Assembly: GCF_026891975.1 (NCBI RefSeq)
Contig: NZ_JAPTGB010000002.1
Span: 1-64,000 of the forward strand
DNA length: 64,000 bases
Direction: 5' to 3'
Source: Methanocorpusculum petauri
GTDB taxonomy: Archaea > Halobacteriota > Methanomicrobia > Methanomicrobiales > Methanocorpusculaceae
Made by a program: the position numbers and the translations under genes. Within the stretch, counting starts at the first letter, position 1. The number at the start of each line of letters is the position of its first letter. The notes beneath the pieces were generated by a model. That model was not told where the DNA came from and made no database searches. It saw only the letters and a program-made list of their open reading frames with translations. Shown piece by piece: positions 26,565 to 35,559 of the stretch.

Positions 26565-26815
26565 ACTACTTTTTTTCAAGACTGAAATCCTCTTCCAGAA
26601 GGATTCAACATCCCACGAATCATCAGTACGAAAAAAGAACAATGATTTTGGGAATATTTTTGGGATCGAAATCAGAATGGCATTAAATTTTCATGACGGA
26701 AATATTCTGGAAGTTCCCACACGGCATCTGCTCATTGAAGTTATTTGCGAGGAAAACCTAATTTTGGATTAATAGATTGAAATAATGTCAGAGAAGATAC
26801 TATCACGTTGGCACA

Positions 26816-27727
26816 ATGAGACTATCCTTCTGGAAAAGGATGCAGGAACCGGATACTGCATCCTCAATTGTGATAGGGTTTGTACTGCTGCTGGTACTTG
26901 CCGCTGCAGTTCTCGGTATCTGGACAGTGGTTGGACTTCCTGCACAGATGAAAGAGCAGGATGAACAAACGTTCCGGGAACTGCAGAGATCGTTTCTCCA
27001 GTACAAACTTGCAGCCGACACACTCAGAATCCAGGGCAACTATGATGCAGCTGTCGGGATCATTTTGCCACAGACGCAGGGCCTCACCTTCCGCGTCGTC
27101 CCCGACACCGGAGGGAAACTCAGTATCGTCACCGATGATGACCTCGGCAACAGCACAACCGTTCGGATCGGAAGAGTTTCCGCAGAAGCCGCCGGTTTTT
27201 CCGGAGAGCGATCGGTGGTGACGTATGAATCCGGAGGGATTCACATCAGAACCGGAGACGGAAATCCTGCATGGACAACTCCCGCACTGCTGCAGATATC
27301 GCCGGGTGAACCAGCCGCGGCACGAATTGAGATCGGCATCATTTCATTTACAGAGAATGCGGAGATCAGCGGCAACGGCCATCTGCCGGTAACGATGATG
27401 CTTCAGGAGTCCGCCGCAAGAACGCTGTACTGGAAGGACAATGCAACAATACAGTTCCAGAGTCCTGACGCGGAACAACGAAAACTGTGGGAGGCCGTGT
27501 TCTTTGAAACAAAGGAACGGATTGTGATAGGACCTGACGTCAGAATGCGTCGTCCTGATTCATCCACCATCGTGGTTCAAACAAAAAATGAAATCCCTCT
27601 TCTCACCATCAGACAAACCGATCCTCTTACCCTCCGGCTTGAAACGAAAACGAACACAACACTCTCCGAGGTAATCCTCCGCGAGGCAGTCTATGTTACA
27701 GGACCGGCAGAAATTATTCACGCATAA
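26816..27727 (+). CDS. Pilin-like membrane-anchored protein
   Basis: 303 residues. Basic N-terminus, then EPDTASSIVIGFVLLLVLAA (about 11-30), a single helix of the archaeal type IV pilin N-terminal kind, and a long extracellular beta-rich part with no recognised domain. It probably is a substrate or minor component of a pilus-like structure. The last 35 bases overlap the next, clearly pilin-like gene, implying cotranscription. No ribosome-binding site is clear; the 250-base gap upstream (26565-26815) holds only AT-rich promoter-like sequence. Confidence 0.6.
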   Translation: MRLSFWKRMQEPDTASSIVIGFVLLLVLAAAVLGIWTVVGLPAQMKEQDEQTFRELQRSFLQYKLAADTLRIQGNYDAAVGIILPQTQGLTFRVVPDTGGKLSIVTDDDLGNSTTVRIGRVSAEAAGFSGERSVVTYESGGIHIRTGDGNPAWTTPALLQISPGEPAAARIEIGIISFTENAEISGNGHLPVTMMLQESAARTLYWKDNATIQFQSPDAEQRKLWEAVFFETKERIVIGPDVRMRRPDSSTIVVQTKNEIPLLTIRQTDPLTLRLETKTNTTLSEVILREAVYVTGPAEIIHA

Positions 27728-28145
27728 CGATGCACTCACTCCCGTGGTGGCTTCGGTTCTCCTGCTTCTCATGGTTGCCGGATGCTGTACGGCAATAGGA
27801 ATCATCGTGTTTCAGCAGATGGATGCAGAAGAATCAAACGCGCCCGATGCCCGGATTCAGACATCAGCGGAAAGCAAACACTTTCTCTATCATGCAGGAG
27901 GCGACACTCTGTACCGCAATACCATCACCGTCTATAATCTGGATAATGATATAACCCGCCGGACACTGGTAAACGGGAAAAAGGACTGGACGGTATGGAG
28001 GAGCGGAGAGTATCTCCAAAGCGAACAGACACTCTCAGACGTTTATCTTGTCTGGCATGGTCAGGGAAAAGATGTCATTCTCTACCACTACGGGATAAAC
28101 AAAAAGACCGGAGTAACTCCGATCACAGATGCGGTCCCCGATTAA
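27693..28145 (+). CDS. Archaeal type IV pilin-like protein
   Basis: 150 residues. NDALTPVVASVLLLLMVAGC then CTAIGIIVF is the class III signal/N-terminal helix typical of archaeal pilins, where prepilin peptidase cuts before the hydrophobic helix. The extracellular part is short and beta-rich. It overlaps the preceding pilin-like gene by 35 bases and converges on the pentapeptide gene with a 4-base overlap. Confidence 0.75.
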   Translation: MLQDRQKLFTHNDALTPVVASVLLLLMVAGCCTAIGIIVFQQMDAEESNAPDARIQTSAESKHFLYHAGGDTLYRNTITVYNLDNDITRRTLVNGKKDWTVWRSGEYLQSEQTLSDVYLVWHGQGKDVILYHYGINKKTGVTPITDAVPD

Positions 28146-28870
28146 AACAGTGCCTTTTCCTTTTTCGCACCCGCAAGATTCGCACCGCCAAGCTCTGCGT
28201 GCCGGAGGTCTGCACCCGTAAGATCCGCCTGCCAGAGATCCGCACCTTCCAGATGCACATGCGAAAGATTCGCCCCGGAAAGATTCACATGCCGGAGATC
28301 CGCACCTTCCAGATGCGCATAGCAGAGTACTGCGCCCGACAGATCCAGATTACGCAATGACGCCTCCTCAAGGTATGCCCCGTACAGCCGTACATCACCG
28401 TCCGCTTTGGAAAGCTCCGTCTTATACCACTCATTCCATGCCCCGATATTTCCTGACTCCGCCGCTTCCCGAAGCCGGGATGCGTGATCTGGATCAAACT
28501 TGATCCGGTCTGCCGGATCGTACACTGCCGCATCCGGATTTGCACCGGAAAGTTCTGCACCTGCAAGAAACGCCCGCCAGAGATTGGTTCCGGCAAGATT
28601 TGCATTCGCCAGATTCGCATGCTTCAGATACGAGTAGGAGAGATCCGCACCCTGCAGCTGGGCAAACCGGAGATCCGCACCCTCCAGATACCAGTAGGCG
28701 AGATCCGCACCCGCAAGATGTGCGCCATATATGTCCGTACTGCGGAGAAAGAGATTGTCCGCGAGATACTCCGCATACCAGCTGTTCCACTCCGTAAAGT
28801 CCATCAACTCAGAACCGCGGCGAAGCCGCGCATACTGATCCTGATTAAACCGGATGCGATGTGGGGGCAT
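28142..28870 (-). CDS. Pentapeptide-repeat protein, internally duplicated
   Basis: 242 residues made of two similar modules. Each begins with a linker (IRFNQDQYARLRRGSE and IKFDPDHASRLREAAE), continues with an aromatic WNxWY segment (TEWNSWYAEY, GAWNEWYKTE), and then a run of A(D/N)LxX pentapeptides (for example ADLRFAQLQGADLSYSYL and ANLSHVHLEGADLWQADL). Such runs form right-handed quadrilateral beta-helices, but the function of the family is unknown here. It sits between two convergent neighbours and has no membrane segment. Confidence 0.85.
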   Translation of the reverse strand: MPPHRIRFNQDQYARLRRGSELMDFTEWNSWYAEYLADNLFLRSTDIYGAHLAGADLAYWYLEGADLRFAQLQGADLSYSYLKHANLANANLAGTNLWRAFLAGAELSGANPDAAVYDPADRIKFDPDHASRLREAAESGNIGAWNEWYKTELSKADGDVRLYGAYLEEASLRNLDLSGAVLCYAHLEGADLRHVNLSGANLSHVHLEGADLWQADLTGADLRHAELGGANLAGAKKEKALF

Positions 28871-28940
28871 AACTTGGACAAACCTCGTTTTGTATTGTTA
28901 TGTGCGTACGGTATAAGAACATGTCCCCGGGTAACGGGAT

Positions 28941-30107
28941 CTATTTTCTCAGGTACGCATACGCGGCAAGCGAGGCTTTGATCCCGTCTCCCGCTGCGAT
29001 ACCGATCTGTTTGCTCTCAACAGAGGTTGCATCGCCTGCAGCAAACAGTCCCGGAACATCAGTTCTGCAGTTTTCGTCAACAAGAATCTCGCCAAAGGCA
29101 TTCATACCGACAATGCCCGTAAACACCGCAGTGTTCGGTGTAAGGCCGAGTCCGAGAAACAGCCCGTCAATCTCAAGACGGTTCGTGTTAGCCGGGTCCG
29201 GGCGCGGCGCGATATCGATGGCAGCAAGCGCTCCGTCGCCGTGAAGACCGGTAATCACAACCCCGGTCTCGATGACCACGTTCTTCTTCTCTTTAAGGCG
29301 GTCAATGGTGATCGCATCCGCTTTCAGGGGGCTGCGGGAGATCAGATACACAACCGATGCAATGCTGCTCATCTCAAGCGCCATATCTGCGGCAGTATTG
29401 CCGCCTCCGTACACCGCAACCCGCTTTCCTTTGAAAAGCGGACCATCACAGGTTGTACAGACAGAGACCCCTTTTCCGAACAACTCCGCCTCGCCCGGAA
29501 CTCCGCTGAGTTTCGGAGTTCTGCCGGACGCAGCTATCACAGCCTTTGCAGTGAACTCACGACCGGAAAGCGTCTTAACGAAGAACGTCCCGTTTCGCAC
29601 AGAAAAATCCGTTACCACATCATCAAAGATAACAGCACCTGCCACTTCGGCCTGATCCGCAAACAGGCGCATCAGGGACTCACCCGATATCCGGTAAAAA
29701 CCCGGATAGTTTTCAATCTCAGAACTTCGTGTGATCATGCCGCCGCGGGCACCACCGATAACCAGTGTCTCAAGACCTTTGCGGCCTGCATACATTGCAG
29801 CCGCAAGTCCCGCGGCACCCGAGCCAATAATGATCAGCTCGTGATCCGCGGAGATCTCTTTGCCTTTGTCGATGCTGAGCCGTGCCTCGATCCGCGGACG
29901 ATCGAATCCCACGATCACTTCGCCGTCGATAATGATCACCGGCACGCCCCGCTGGCCGGTAAGATCGATCATCTCGCGGGCGGCATCTGCATCCTCCCCC
30001 ACATCGATCGCGTGATAGGGAATATTATTCTGCGCAAGCCATGCCTTCAGATTATTACAGTGCGGGCACTGTTTGGTGGAGTACACGGTAATATCAGGAA
30101 CAGTCAT
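28941..30107 (-). CDS. Glutaredoxin-thioredoxin reductase fusion
   Basis: 388 residues. The N-terminal glutaredoxin-like domain (about 1-80) has the redox motif CPHC (C14, C17) and the cis-proline GVPVIIIDG. The C-terminal thioredoxin reductase domain (about 90-388) carries the FAD loop IIIGSGAAGLAAAMYAGRKG, the redox-active CTTC, the NAD(P)H loop VYGGGNTAADMALE and GLFAAGDAT. The fusion lets electrons pass to the attached thiol domain. In anaerobes it probably serves thiol homeostasis, next to rubrerythrin. Confidence 0.92.
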   Translation of the reverse strand: MTVPDITVYSTKQCPHCNNLKAWLAQNNIPYHAIDVGEDADAAREMIDLTGQRGVPVIIIDGEVIVGFDRPRIEARLSIDKGKEISADHELIIIGSGAAGLAAAMYAGRKGLETLVIGGARGGMITRSSEIENYPGFYRISGESLMRLFADQAEVAGAVIFDDVVTDFSVRNGTFFVKTLSGREFTAKAVIAASGRTPKLSGVPGEAELFGKGVSVCTTCDGPLFKGKRVAVYGGGNTAADMALEMSSIASVVYLISRSPLKADAITIDRLKEKKNVVIETGVVITGLHGDGALAAIDIAPRPDPANTNRLEIDGLFLGLGLTPNTAVFTGIVGMNAFGEILVDENCRTDVPGLFAAGDATSVESKQIGIAAGDGIKASLAAYAYLRK

Positions 30108-30166
30108 ACTCCAACTTTTGGTGCGGGAAAATTAAAAAGGTGGGATAGAGGCACCGCCCGTTCCGG

Positions 30167-31198
30167 TTATGATGCATCGGCGGGTTTGGAAGTTTTCATC
30201 CGCCGCATCTCTTTGAAAAAGATTTCATAGCCGGTAATTCCCAGAACCAGCAGAACCGGACCAAGAACAAAACCGAGCAGCCCCATAGTCATCGCACCGC
30301 CGAAAAATCCGACGAACATCAGCATCGGACGAATCTGTACCCGTTTCCCGGTGAGTTTCGGTCGGAGAATAATATCCGTCACCACGCAGATGAGGAAGTA
30401 GCCTACCGTGCAGATCAGAACAACGCCACGCCAGTCACCGATACACAGGGCATACAATCCCACGAAGATCAAAATCAGAATCGGGCCGAGGAACGGAATC
30501 AGGGCAAACACCGCACACAGCATCGCATAAAACATCTCGTGACCGTAGCCGAGCATGAGGAAAAAGCCGTAGGCCAGAAAGAAGGTAAGAATCGAGATGA
30601 ACACATGCACAATATAGAGGGAATAGAGAATGTCCTTGGTTTTGGACGCCATCAAAGCGACATTCTCCCGGGAACTCTCCGGAAGAACAGACCAGATGTC
30701 TCCCCAGATACGGTCACCGAGAACAATGAAGCTGTAGAGGAGAGCATAGAACAGGATGATGTCGATGATGAGCGCCGGGACGAGTTCGGCAAGGGTGATG
30801 ACAAGTTTGGGAAATGCGGCGGTGATCATCGATCCAAGAGAAGATACAAGATCTCCGGCAGCGGCATCGCCGCCCGAACTTCCGAGGATCCGAAAGCCGG
30901 TATCTGCCATTACACGAAGGATGGAAAGCAGATACTCAATATCGGAAAGCAGAACAACCACAACTGCAATGCCGATACCGACCACTGCACCGGTAATTAT
31001 GGTGGTAATCGTACCGGCAGAAATCCATGCAGGCATTTTTTGAATCAGTCTGCGATGCAGCGGCATGCAGACGACTGCAATGGACAGGGCGAAAACGGCG
31101 ATGAACAGATAGTCGCGTGCGAGAAAAAGCGTCAGCAGAGCAACGGCAGCAATAATGATCAGGCTGAGATTGTCCCGTGCAAAGGCACTGAAATTCAT
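30167..31198 (-). CDS. AI-2E/PerM family permease
   Basis: 343 residues with about eight hydrophobic segments, including NLSLIIIAAVALLTLFLARD at the start and FALIPFLGPILILIFVGLYA followed by a C-terminal TMGLLGFVLGPVLLVLG, the family hallmark. AI-2E-type proteins are putative exporters; some are Na+/H+-type transporters. The substrate is unknown. The ATG at 31198 is preferred over an upstream frame that lacks hydrophobic character. Confidence 0.85.
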   Translation of the reverse strand: MNFSAFARDNLSLIIIAAVALLTLFLARDYLFIAVFALSIAVVCMPLHRRLIQKMPAWISAGTITTIITGAVVGIGIAVVVVLLSDIEYLLSILRVMADTGFRILGSSGGDAAAGDLVSSLGSMITAAFPKLVITLAELVPALIIDIILFYALLYSFIVLGDRIWGDIWSVLPESSRENVALMASKTKDILYSLYIVHVFISILTFFLAYGFFLMLGYGHEMFYAMLCAVFALIPFLGPILILIFVGLYALCIGDWRGVVLICTVGYFLICVVTDIILRPKLTGKRVQIRPMLMFVGFFGGAMTMGLLGFVLGPVLLVLGITGYEIFFKEMRRMKTSKPADAS

Positions 31199-31278
31199 TG
31201 AGTAGTAATCAGCCCTGGAGAGTGATAAAGACCGTGTGGATTGATACAAAAAAGTTGGAAATGGGGGTTGATAAAAAT

Positions 31279-31779
31279 TTACTCAACGATCTTGAAGGAT
31301 GCGCCGGGAATACCGCAGATCGGGCAGCGGTCGGAGGTCTTGTTGATCTCAATGTTGCCGCAGACCGGGCAGAGGTAGACGGTTTTGACTTCGAAGTCGC
31401 GGCCTGCCTTGACTGCTTCAAGTGCCTGCTTGTAAAGGTCGGCGTGAACTGCTTCCGCTTTCATTGCGTGTTCGAAGGTGATGAGTGCATCCTGACGGCC
31501 CTCTGCCTCGGCAACTTTGATGAAGGAGGGGTACATCTCATTGGTCTCGTGCAGTTCGCCTGCCATGCCGGCTTCAAGGTTTGCAACGGTCGTTCCGATG
31601 TAGCCGCCGACACGGAGAAGACGGCGTGCGTGAATCTCCTCAGCTGCGGAGGTTGCACGGAACAGCTTTGCAACGTGGTCGTATCCCTCGTCTGCTGCTG
31701 CTTCGGAGAAGGATTTGTACTTACGGTTTGCCTGTGACTCACCGGCAAAAGCATCTGCAATGCATGTCTTAGTGTCCAT
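31279..31779 (-). CDS. Rubrerythrin
   Basis: 166-residue peroxide-reducing diiron protein. Diiron ligand motifs EGE.xANRKY-like (AGESQANRKYKSF), AAEEIHARRL and HETNEMYPSF plus EAVHADLY are in order, then a rubredoxin domain CPVCGNIEIN and CPICGIPG, two CxxCG knuckles binding one Fe. It detoxifies hydrogen peroxide in anaerobes. Transcribed leftward, 80 bases upstream of the permease. Confidence 0.95.
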   Translation of the reverse strand: MDTKTCIADAFAGESQANRKYKSFSEAAADEGYDHVAKLFRATSAAEEIHARRLLRVGGYIGTTVANLEAGMAGELHETNEMYPSFIKVAEAEGRQDALITFEHAMKAEAVHADLYKQALEAVKAGRDFEVKTVYLCPVCGNIEINKTSDRCPICGIPGASFKIVE

Positions 31780-31923
31780 GTACTATTATTTGCAAAAGTT
31801 GAGGAATAAAGGTTTGGGATGGGTACCAGCTCTGGTAAAAATCCTCAAACATTTTGAAAAAAATTCCGTGAATCCCTGCGACACATTAATATAATTTCTT
31901 TTCCGATAACTCATCAGAGCGGC

Positions 31924-32616
31924 ATGAGTCTGAAAAACACAGCTGAGATCGATCGACCGCGGGAGAAACTGATCGCAAACGGGCCCCAGAGCCTGACACT
32001 CGCAGAGCTCATCGCGGCGATCATCGGCCGCGGGACGGCAAAAAATGATGCCCTCAAGATTGGCAGAACCATTGCGGATATTCTGATGAAGCACACATAT
32101 GCAACGTCCATACAGGACGTTGCCGCGGTTGACGGCATGGGACCGGCAAAGGCCTGCCAGATTCTCGCAGCACTTGAACTCGCCCGGCGGTTTCCTCCGC
32201 CGGACAGAAAAAATGCAAAGATTCGATGTGCCGAGGACATTCTGCCGTTCGTCAGCCAGTACCGCTACGATCAGCAGGAGAACGTGATAGCGGCAACCCT
32301 GTCCGGAGCACATGAGATTCTCAATATCCGGGTAGTGACACGGGGTCTCGTCAACCAGAGTCAGATTCATCCCCGCGAAGTGTTTGCGGATGCGGTAACC
32401 GACCGGGCAGCAGCAGTAATCCTCGTCCACAACCATCCGTCGGGAAATCTCACGCCGAGTGCCAGAGACATTCTCATGACCAGAGCGATTCAGGAATCAG
32501 GGAATATTCTTGGGATCAAACTGCTGGATCATCTGATTATCGGGCCGTGCGACGGGTTCCTGAGTGTCCTCGGATCGTTCGGGGATGACACCCATGCAAA
32601 CCAAGACCTTATGTGA
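31924..32616 (+). CDS. radC: RadC-like JAB-domain protein
   Basis: 230 residues. A helix-hairpin-helix-like part (about 55-80, VAAVDGMGPAKACQILAALE) precedes a JAB/MPN metallo domain with VHNHPSGNLTPSARD, the metal-binding HxH...SxxD site. RadC proteins were linked to DNA repair by an old misassignment; the role is not known. Starts at an ATG about 30 bases after an AT-rich TATA-like run. The upstream gene is divergent. Confidence 0.9.
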   Translation: MSLKNTAEIDRPREKLIANGPQSLTLAELIAAIIGRGTAKNDALKIGRTIADILMKHTYATSIQDVAAVDGMGPAKACQILAALELARRFPPPDRKNAKIRCAEDILPFVSQYRYDQQENVIAATLSGAHEILNIRVVTRGLVNQSQIHPREVFADAVTDRAAAVILVHNHPSGNLTPSARDILMTRAIQESGNILGIKLLDHLIIGPCDGFLSVLGSFGDDTHANQDLM

Positions 32617-32644
32617 TTGAGCCGCCCATAGATATTGATACAGT

Positions 32645-33655
32645 ATGCCAAGCACGATCATTGTCGGCGGTTTTTTTGGTGACGAGGGAAAAGGAAAGAT
32701 CGTCGCCCACATTGCCCAGCAGGATAAAGCAACAATTATTGCACGCGGTGGTGTCGGGCCGAACGCCGGCCACACCGTAGAGGTGGGAGACAAAAAATAT
32801 GGCGTGCGGATGGTGCCGTCAGGTTTTATCTATCCCCATGCAAAACTCATGATCGGCAGCGGCGTTCTGGTTGACCCGCGGGTCTTTGCCCATGAGCTGG
32901 AAGTGCTTGGATGCAGAGACCGCACCTTCGTTGACAGCCGCTGCGGAATCATCGAAGAGGAGCACATCTACAAGGACAAGCACGACGACCACCTTTCCAA
33001 GACGGTCGGTTCTACCGGTTCCGGCTGTGGTCCGGCAAACTCCGATCGTGTAATGCGGACGGCACGCCTCGCAAAGGATGTTCCGGAACTTGCCCCCTAT
33101 ATTACTGATGTTGCCCAGAATGTGAACGATGCAATCGATGCAGGCGAGTCCGTGGTCATTGAAGGAACACAGGGATTCGGCATCTCCCTCTACTACGGAA
33201 ACTATCCGTTTGTGACCAGCAAGGATACGTCCGCCTCACAGATGGCAGCAGACGTCGGTGTCGGCCCGACCAAGATCGATGATGTGGTCGTGGTCTTCAA
33301 GGCATTCCCGACCAGAGTCGGCGAAGGACCGTTCCCGACCGAGCTGACCCACGACCAGTCCATTGCGATGGGCATTCAGGAGTTCGGCACCGTCACACAC
33401 CGCGAGCGGAGAATCGGTACCTGGGACGGAAAGATGGCACGCTACTCGGCAATGATCAACGGCTGCACGGCAATCGCCATCACCGGTGTTGACCACATCG
33501 ACAAGGATGTCTTCGGCATTAAGGAGTACAGCAAACTCACACCGAAGGTCAGGGAGTTCCTCGAACAGATCGAATCCGACACCGGATGTCCGGTCGGCAT
33601 TATCTCGACCGGTCCGGAACAGTCGCAGATCATCGATATCAGATCCGAGCTGTAA
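32645..33655 (+). CDS. purA: Adenylosuccinate synthetase (archaeal short form)
   Basis: 336 residues. It makes adenylosuccinate from IMP, Asp and GTP. The P-loop-like [16 protein letters not shown] at the N-terminus, then [54 protein letters not shown] and VAYTR-like blocks are in order. Length is about 100 residues shorter than bacterial PurA (about 430), which is normal for this archaeal clade. A short gap leads to a Trm112-like gene. Confidence 0.95.
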   Translation: MPSTIIVGGFFGDEGKGKIVAHIAQQDKATIIARGGVGPNAGHTVEVGDKKYGVRMVPSGFIYPHAKLMIGSGVLVDPRVFAHELEVLGCRDRTFVDSRCGIIEEEHIYKDKHDDHLSKTVGSTGSGCGPANSDRVMRTARLAKDVPELAPYITDVAQNVNDAIDAGESVVIEGTQGFGISLYYGNYPFVTSKDTSASQMAADVGVGPTKIDDVVVVFKAFPTRVGEGPFPTELTHDQSIAMGIQEFGTVTHRERRIGTWDGKMARYSAMINGCTAIAITGVDHIDKDVFGIKEYSKLTPKVREFLEQIESDTGCPVGIISTGPEQSQIIDIRSEL

Positions 33656-33658
33656 ACT

Positions 33659-33838
33659 ATGAAACGCTGGGTCCTCGACATTATCTGCTGCCCTGTCTGC
33701 AAGGGAAACTTTATGCTTACAGAGATGGAGGGTAATGATACAGATATTGTCGAAGGACTCCTGACCTGCACATCCTGCAAACGGGTGTATCCGATCTCCT
33801 CCGGCATTGCAAACCTTCTTCCGAATCAGGAGGACTGA
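33659..33838 (+). CDS. Trm112-like zinc-ribbon protein
   Basis: 59 residues. The sequence reads MKRWVLDIICCPVCKGNF then LTCTSCKRVYPISSGIANLL, the Trm112 fold with a CPxC and CxxC zinc site. Trm112 partners and activates methyltransferases acting on tRNA, rRNA and release factor. It begins three bases after purA and is followed by a gene 11 bases on, so it is part of a purA-trm112-unknown-cbiB string. Confidence 0.85.
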   Translation: MKRWVLDIICCPVCKGNFMLTEMEGNDTDIVEGLLTCTSCKRVYPISSGIANLLPNQED

Positions 33839-33849
33839 GGTACTCTACC

Positions 33850-34404
33850 ATGGCCATTGTTGAAATTCAGCTGAACCGTCTGGGAATAAATTCCCTTGAA
33901 CTATCCACCGACGCCGTGGATGTGAGCGCGGGAACCGCGCTGCACATCCGGTTTGTGAACCACGGGTCCCCGACACACGCAACGCTGCGTTGTGAGGCGT
34001 CTGCCTACACGGATTTTACGTACGAAAATATCTATGTGGAAGGCGAATCGGAACTTGAGATCAAGATGAAGGAGGATGCGGGAACAGGGAGTTTTGACAT
34101 GCAGGTCATTACCGGTTACGGCATGCGCCGTGAGGCGTTTACAATCAATGTACTGAAGTCCTGCCCGGTTCCGGCACCAGAACCGATCATCTTCCCGGAA
34201 GAGCCGATCGTCGAACCAAAGAGAGCATCCGTTGGTGCGGGTGCCGGAAAAGCGGTGATGATTCTCATTATGCCGATCATCGCTGCGATCATCATTGCAC
34301 TGTGGCAGTTCGGTTACCTCAATATTGACGGACATGCCATGACGATTATTGTGTACCTTGTTATGCTCGCCGGAGTCATCATCGCATGGCGTTCGGTGCA
34401 GTAA
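33850..34404 (+). CDS. Unknown two-helix membrane protein
   Basis: 184 residues. The first 110 residues are beta-rich with no cysteine pair or signal peptide (VSAGTALHIRFVNHGSPTHA), followed by a Pro/Glu-rich linker (about 112-135) and two C-terminal membrane helices (about 141-158 and 165-181). The topology would leave the N-terminal domain on one side as a sandwich-like module. No recognised family. Its last 19 bases overlap the cbiB start. Confidence 0.65.
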   Translation: MAIVEIQLNRLGINSLELSTDAVDVSAGTALHIRFVNHGSPTHATLRCEASAYTDFTYENIYVEGESELEIKMKEDAGTGSFDMQVITGYGMRREAFTINVLKSCPVPAPEPIIFPEEPIVEPKRASVGAGAGKAVMILIMPIIAAIIIALWQFGYLNIDGHAMTIIVYLVMLAGVIIAWRSVQ

Positions 34405-35336
34405 TACTTTTTTTTGCAGTTATTCTCGATCGGCTGATCGGCGATCCCCGTTCCCGCTGGCACCCGGTGGTACTTCTTGGAACAGTGATCGGGTGGTGGG
34501 GAAAAACCGGTTATTACCCAAAACAACTGGAACGCTTCACCGGGATTGCCGGATGGCTGCTGACCGTTGTGATCTTCACCCTGCCGTTCCTTCTGATATG
34601 CCTGATCCCAAACCAGTACTGGTTCATTCAGATTCCGCTTGCAGTGGTGCTGCTGTCGTTCTGCTTTGCATCGCGATCCCTGGAAGAACATGTGACAGCT
34701 GTCGAGACGGCACTTGCCCGGGGAGAAGCCGAAGGGAGAACAGCAGTCCAGATGCTGGTCAGTCGTGATGCAGAAAAATTATCCTTCGAACAGGTGCGGT
34801 CCGCAGCATACGAATCGGCATCGGAAAATCTGGTGGACAGTATCGTTGCACCCCTCTTCTGGTTTGCTGTCTTTGAACTGTTGTTCGGAATGGGAATTGT
34901 CGGAGCGGCACTGTTCCGGGCGGCGAATACGATGGATGCGATGCTCGGCTACAAAGATGATCGTATCCGTATCGGCTGGTTTGCTGCACGGATGGACGAC
35001 GTTCTTGCCTGGATTCCCGCACGGATCACCGGCGGCCTGCTGCTCATCCTGTTTGCCTGCCGCGGAAGAGCAGGGAAAGCTTTTGCCGCTTTCCGGGCGG
35101 ACGGGAAAAAACGTCCGGGGTTCAACGGCGGTATCCCCATGAGCCTGATTGCCGGAGGATGCGGCGTGATGTTTGACAAACCGGGCGTGTACACGATCGG
35201 CTCGCCCGAACAAACACTGGAGAAAGGCGGACGCTGCATTATCAGAACACTCAGAGAGACAACGATTCTTTTTTCGGCACTGCTGCTTCTCCTCCTGCTG
35301 ATCATTCAGGGAGATCTCTTCTCGCTCCTTCCCTGA
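34386..35336 (+). CDS. cbiB: Adenosylcobinamide-phosphate synthase CbiB/CobD
   Basis: 316-residue membrane enzyme that attaches aminopropanol phosphate to cobyric acid in corrin biosynthesis. The signature is ILDRLIGDPRSRWHPVVLLG at residues 11-30, and further family blocks are VSRDAEKLSFEQVRSAAYES followed by ENLVDSIVAPLFWF, and FRAANTMDAMLGYKDDR. About four to five helices are seen. The cofactor is needed by corrinoid methyltransferases. The 19-base overlap with the preceding gene implies coupling. Confidence 0.93.
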   Translation: MAFGAVILFFAVILDRLIGDPRSRWHPVVLLGTVIGWWGKTGYYPKQLERFTGIAGWLLTVVIFTLPFLLICLIPNQYWFIQIPLAVVLLSFCFASRSLEEHVTAVETALARGEAEGRTAVQMLVSRDAEKLSFEQVRSAAYESASENLVDSIVAPLFWFAVFELLFGMGIVGAALFRAANTMDAMLGYKDDRIRIGWFAARMDDVLAWIPARITGGLLLILFACRGRAGKAFAAFRADGKKRPGFNGGIPMSLIAGGCGVMFDKPGVYTIGSPEQTLEKGGRCIIRTLRETTILFSALLLLLLLIIQGDLFSLLP

Positions 35337-35448
35337 GAATTCTCCGGGAGAGAGTGTATATTCTGCGGGACTGACTCTGAAGACAGCGCCGTATCGTGAG
35401 GTGCAACGCACTACATTTAGAATTTTTTAAATACTACGATTGGGGTGC

Positions 35449-35469
35449 GAGGTAGTTTGATAATACCTC
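35449..35469. promoter_or_regulatory. Palindrome upstream of the Cache lipoprotein
   Basis: GAGGTA (35449-35454) and TACCTC (35464-35469) form a perfect 6-base inverted repeat with a 9-base centre. It lies 90 bases before the lipoprotein gene within an AT-rich promoter-like gap, so it may be an operator. Confidence 0.4.
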
Positions 35470-35559
35470 AATGAGTATACAATATAATATCTGAATTGAA
35501 ATATTTTTGCGAAGAACAGACAACTTCGAATGAAATAAAATTATTTCTGAAAACAAGGG

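Noticed and set aside
31924-32616. RadC as a true DNA-repair enzyme
   Set aside because: The family is defined by a JAB-type metal site, and repair function has not been established. It is kept as RadC-like only.
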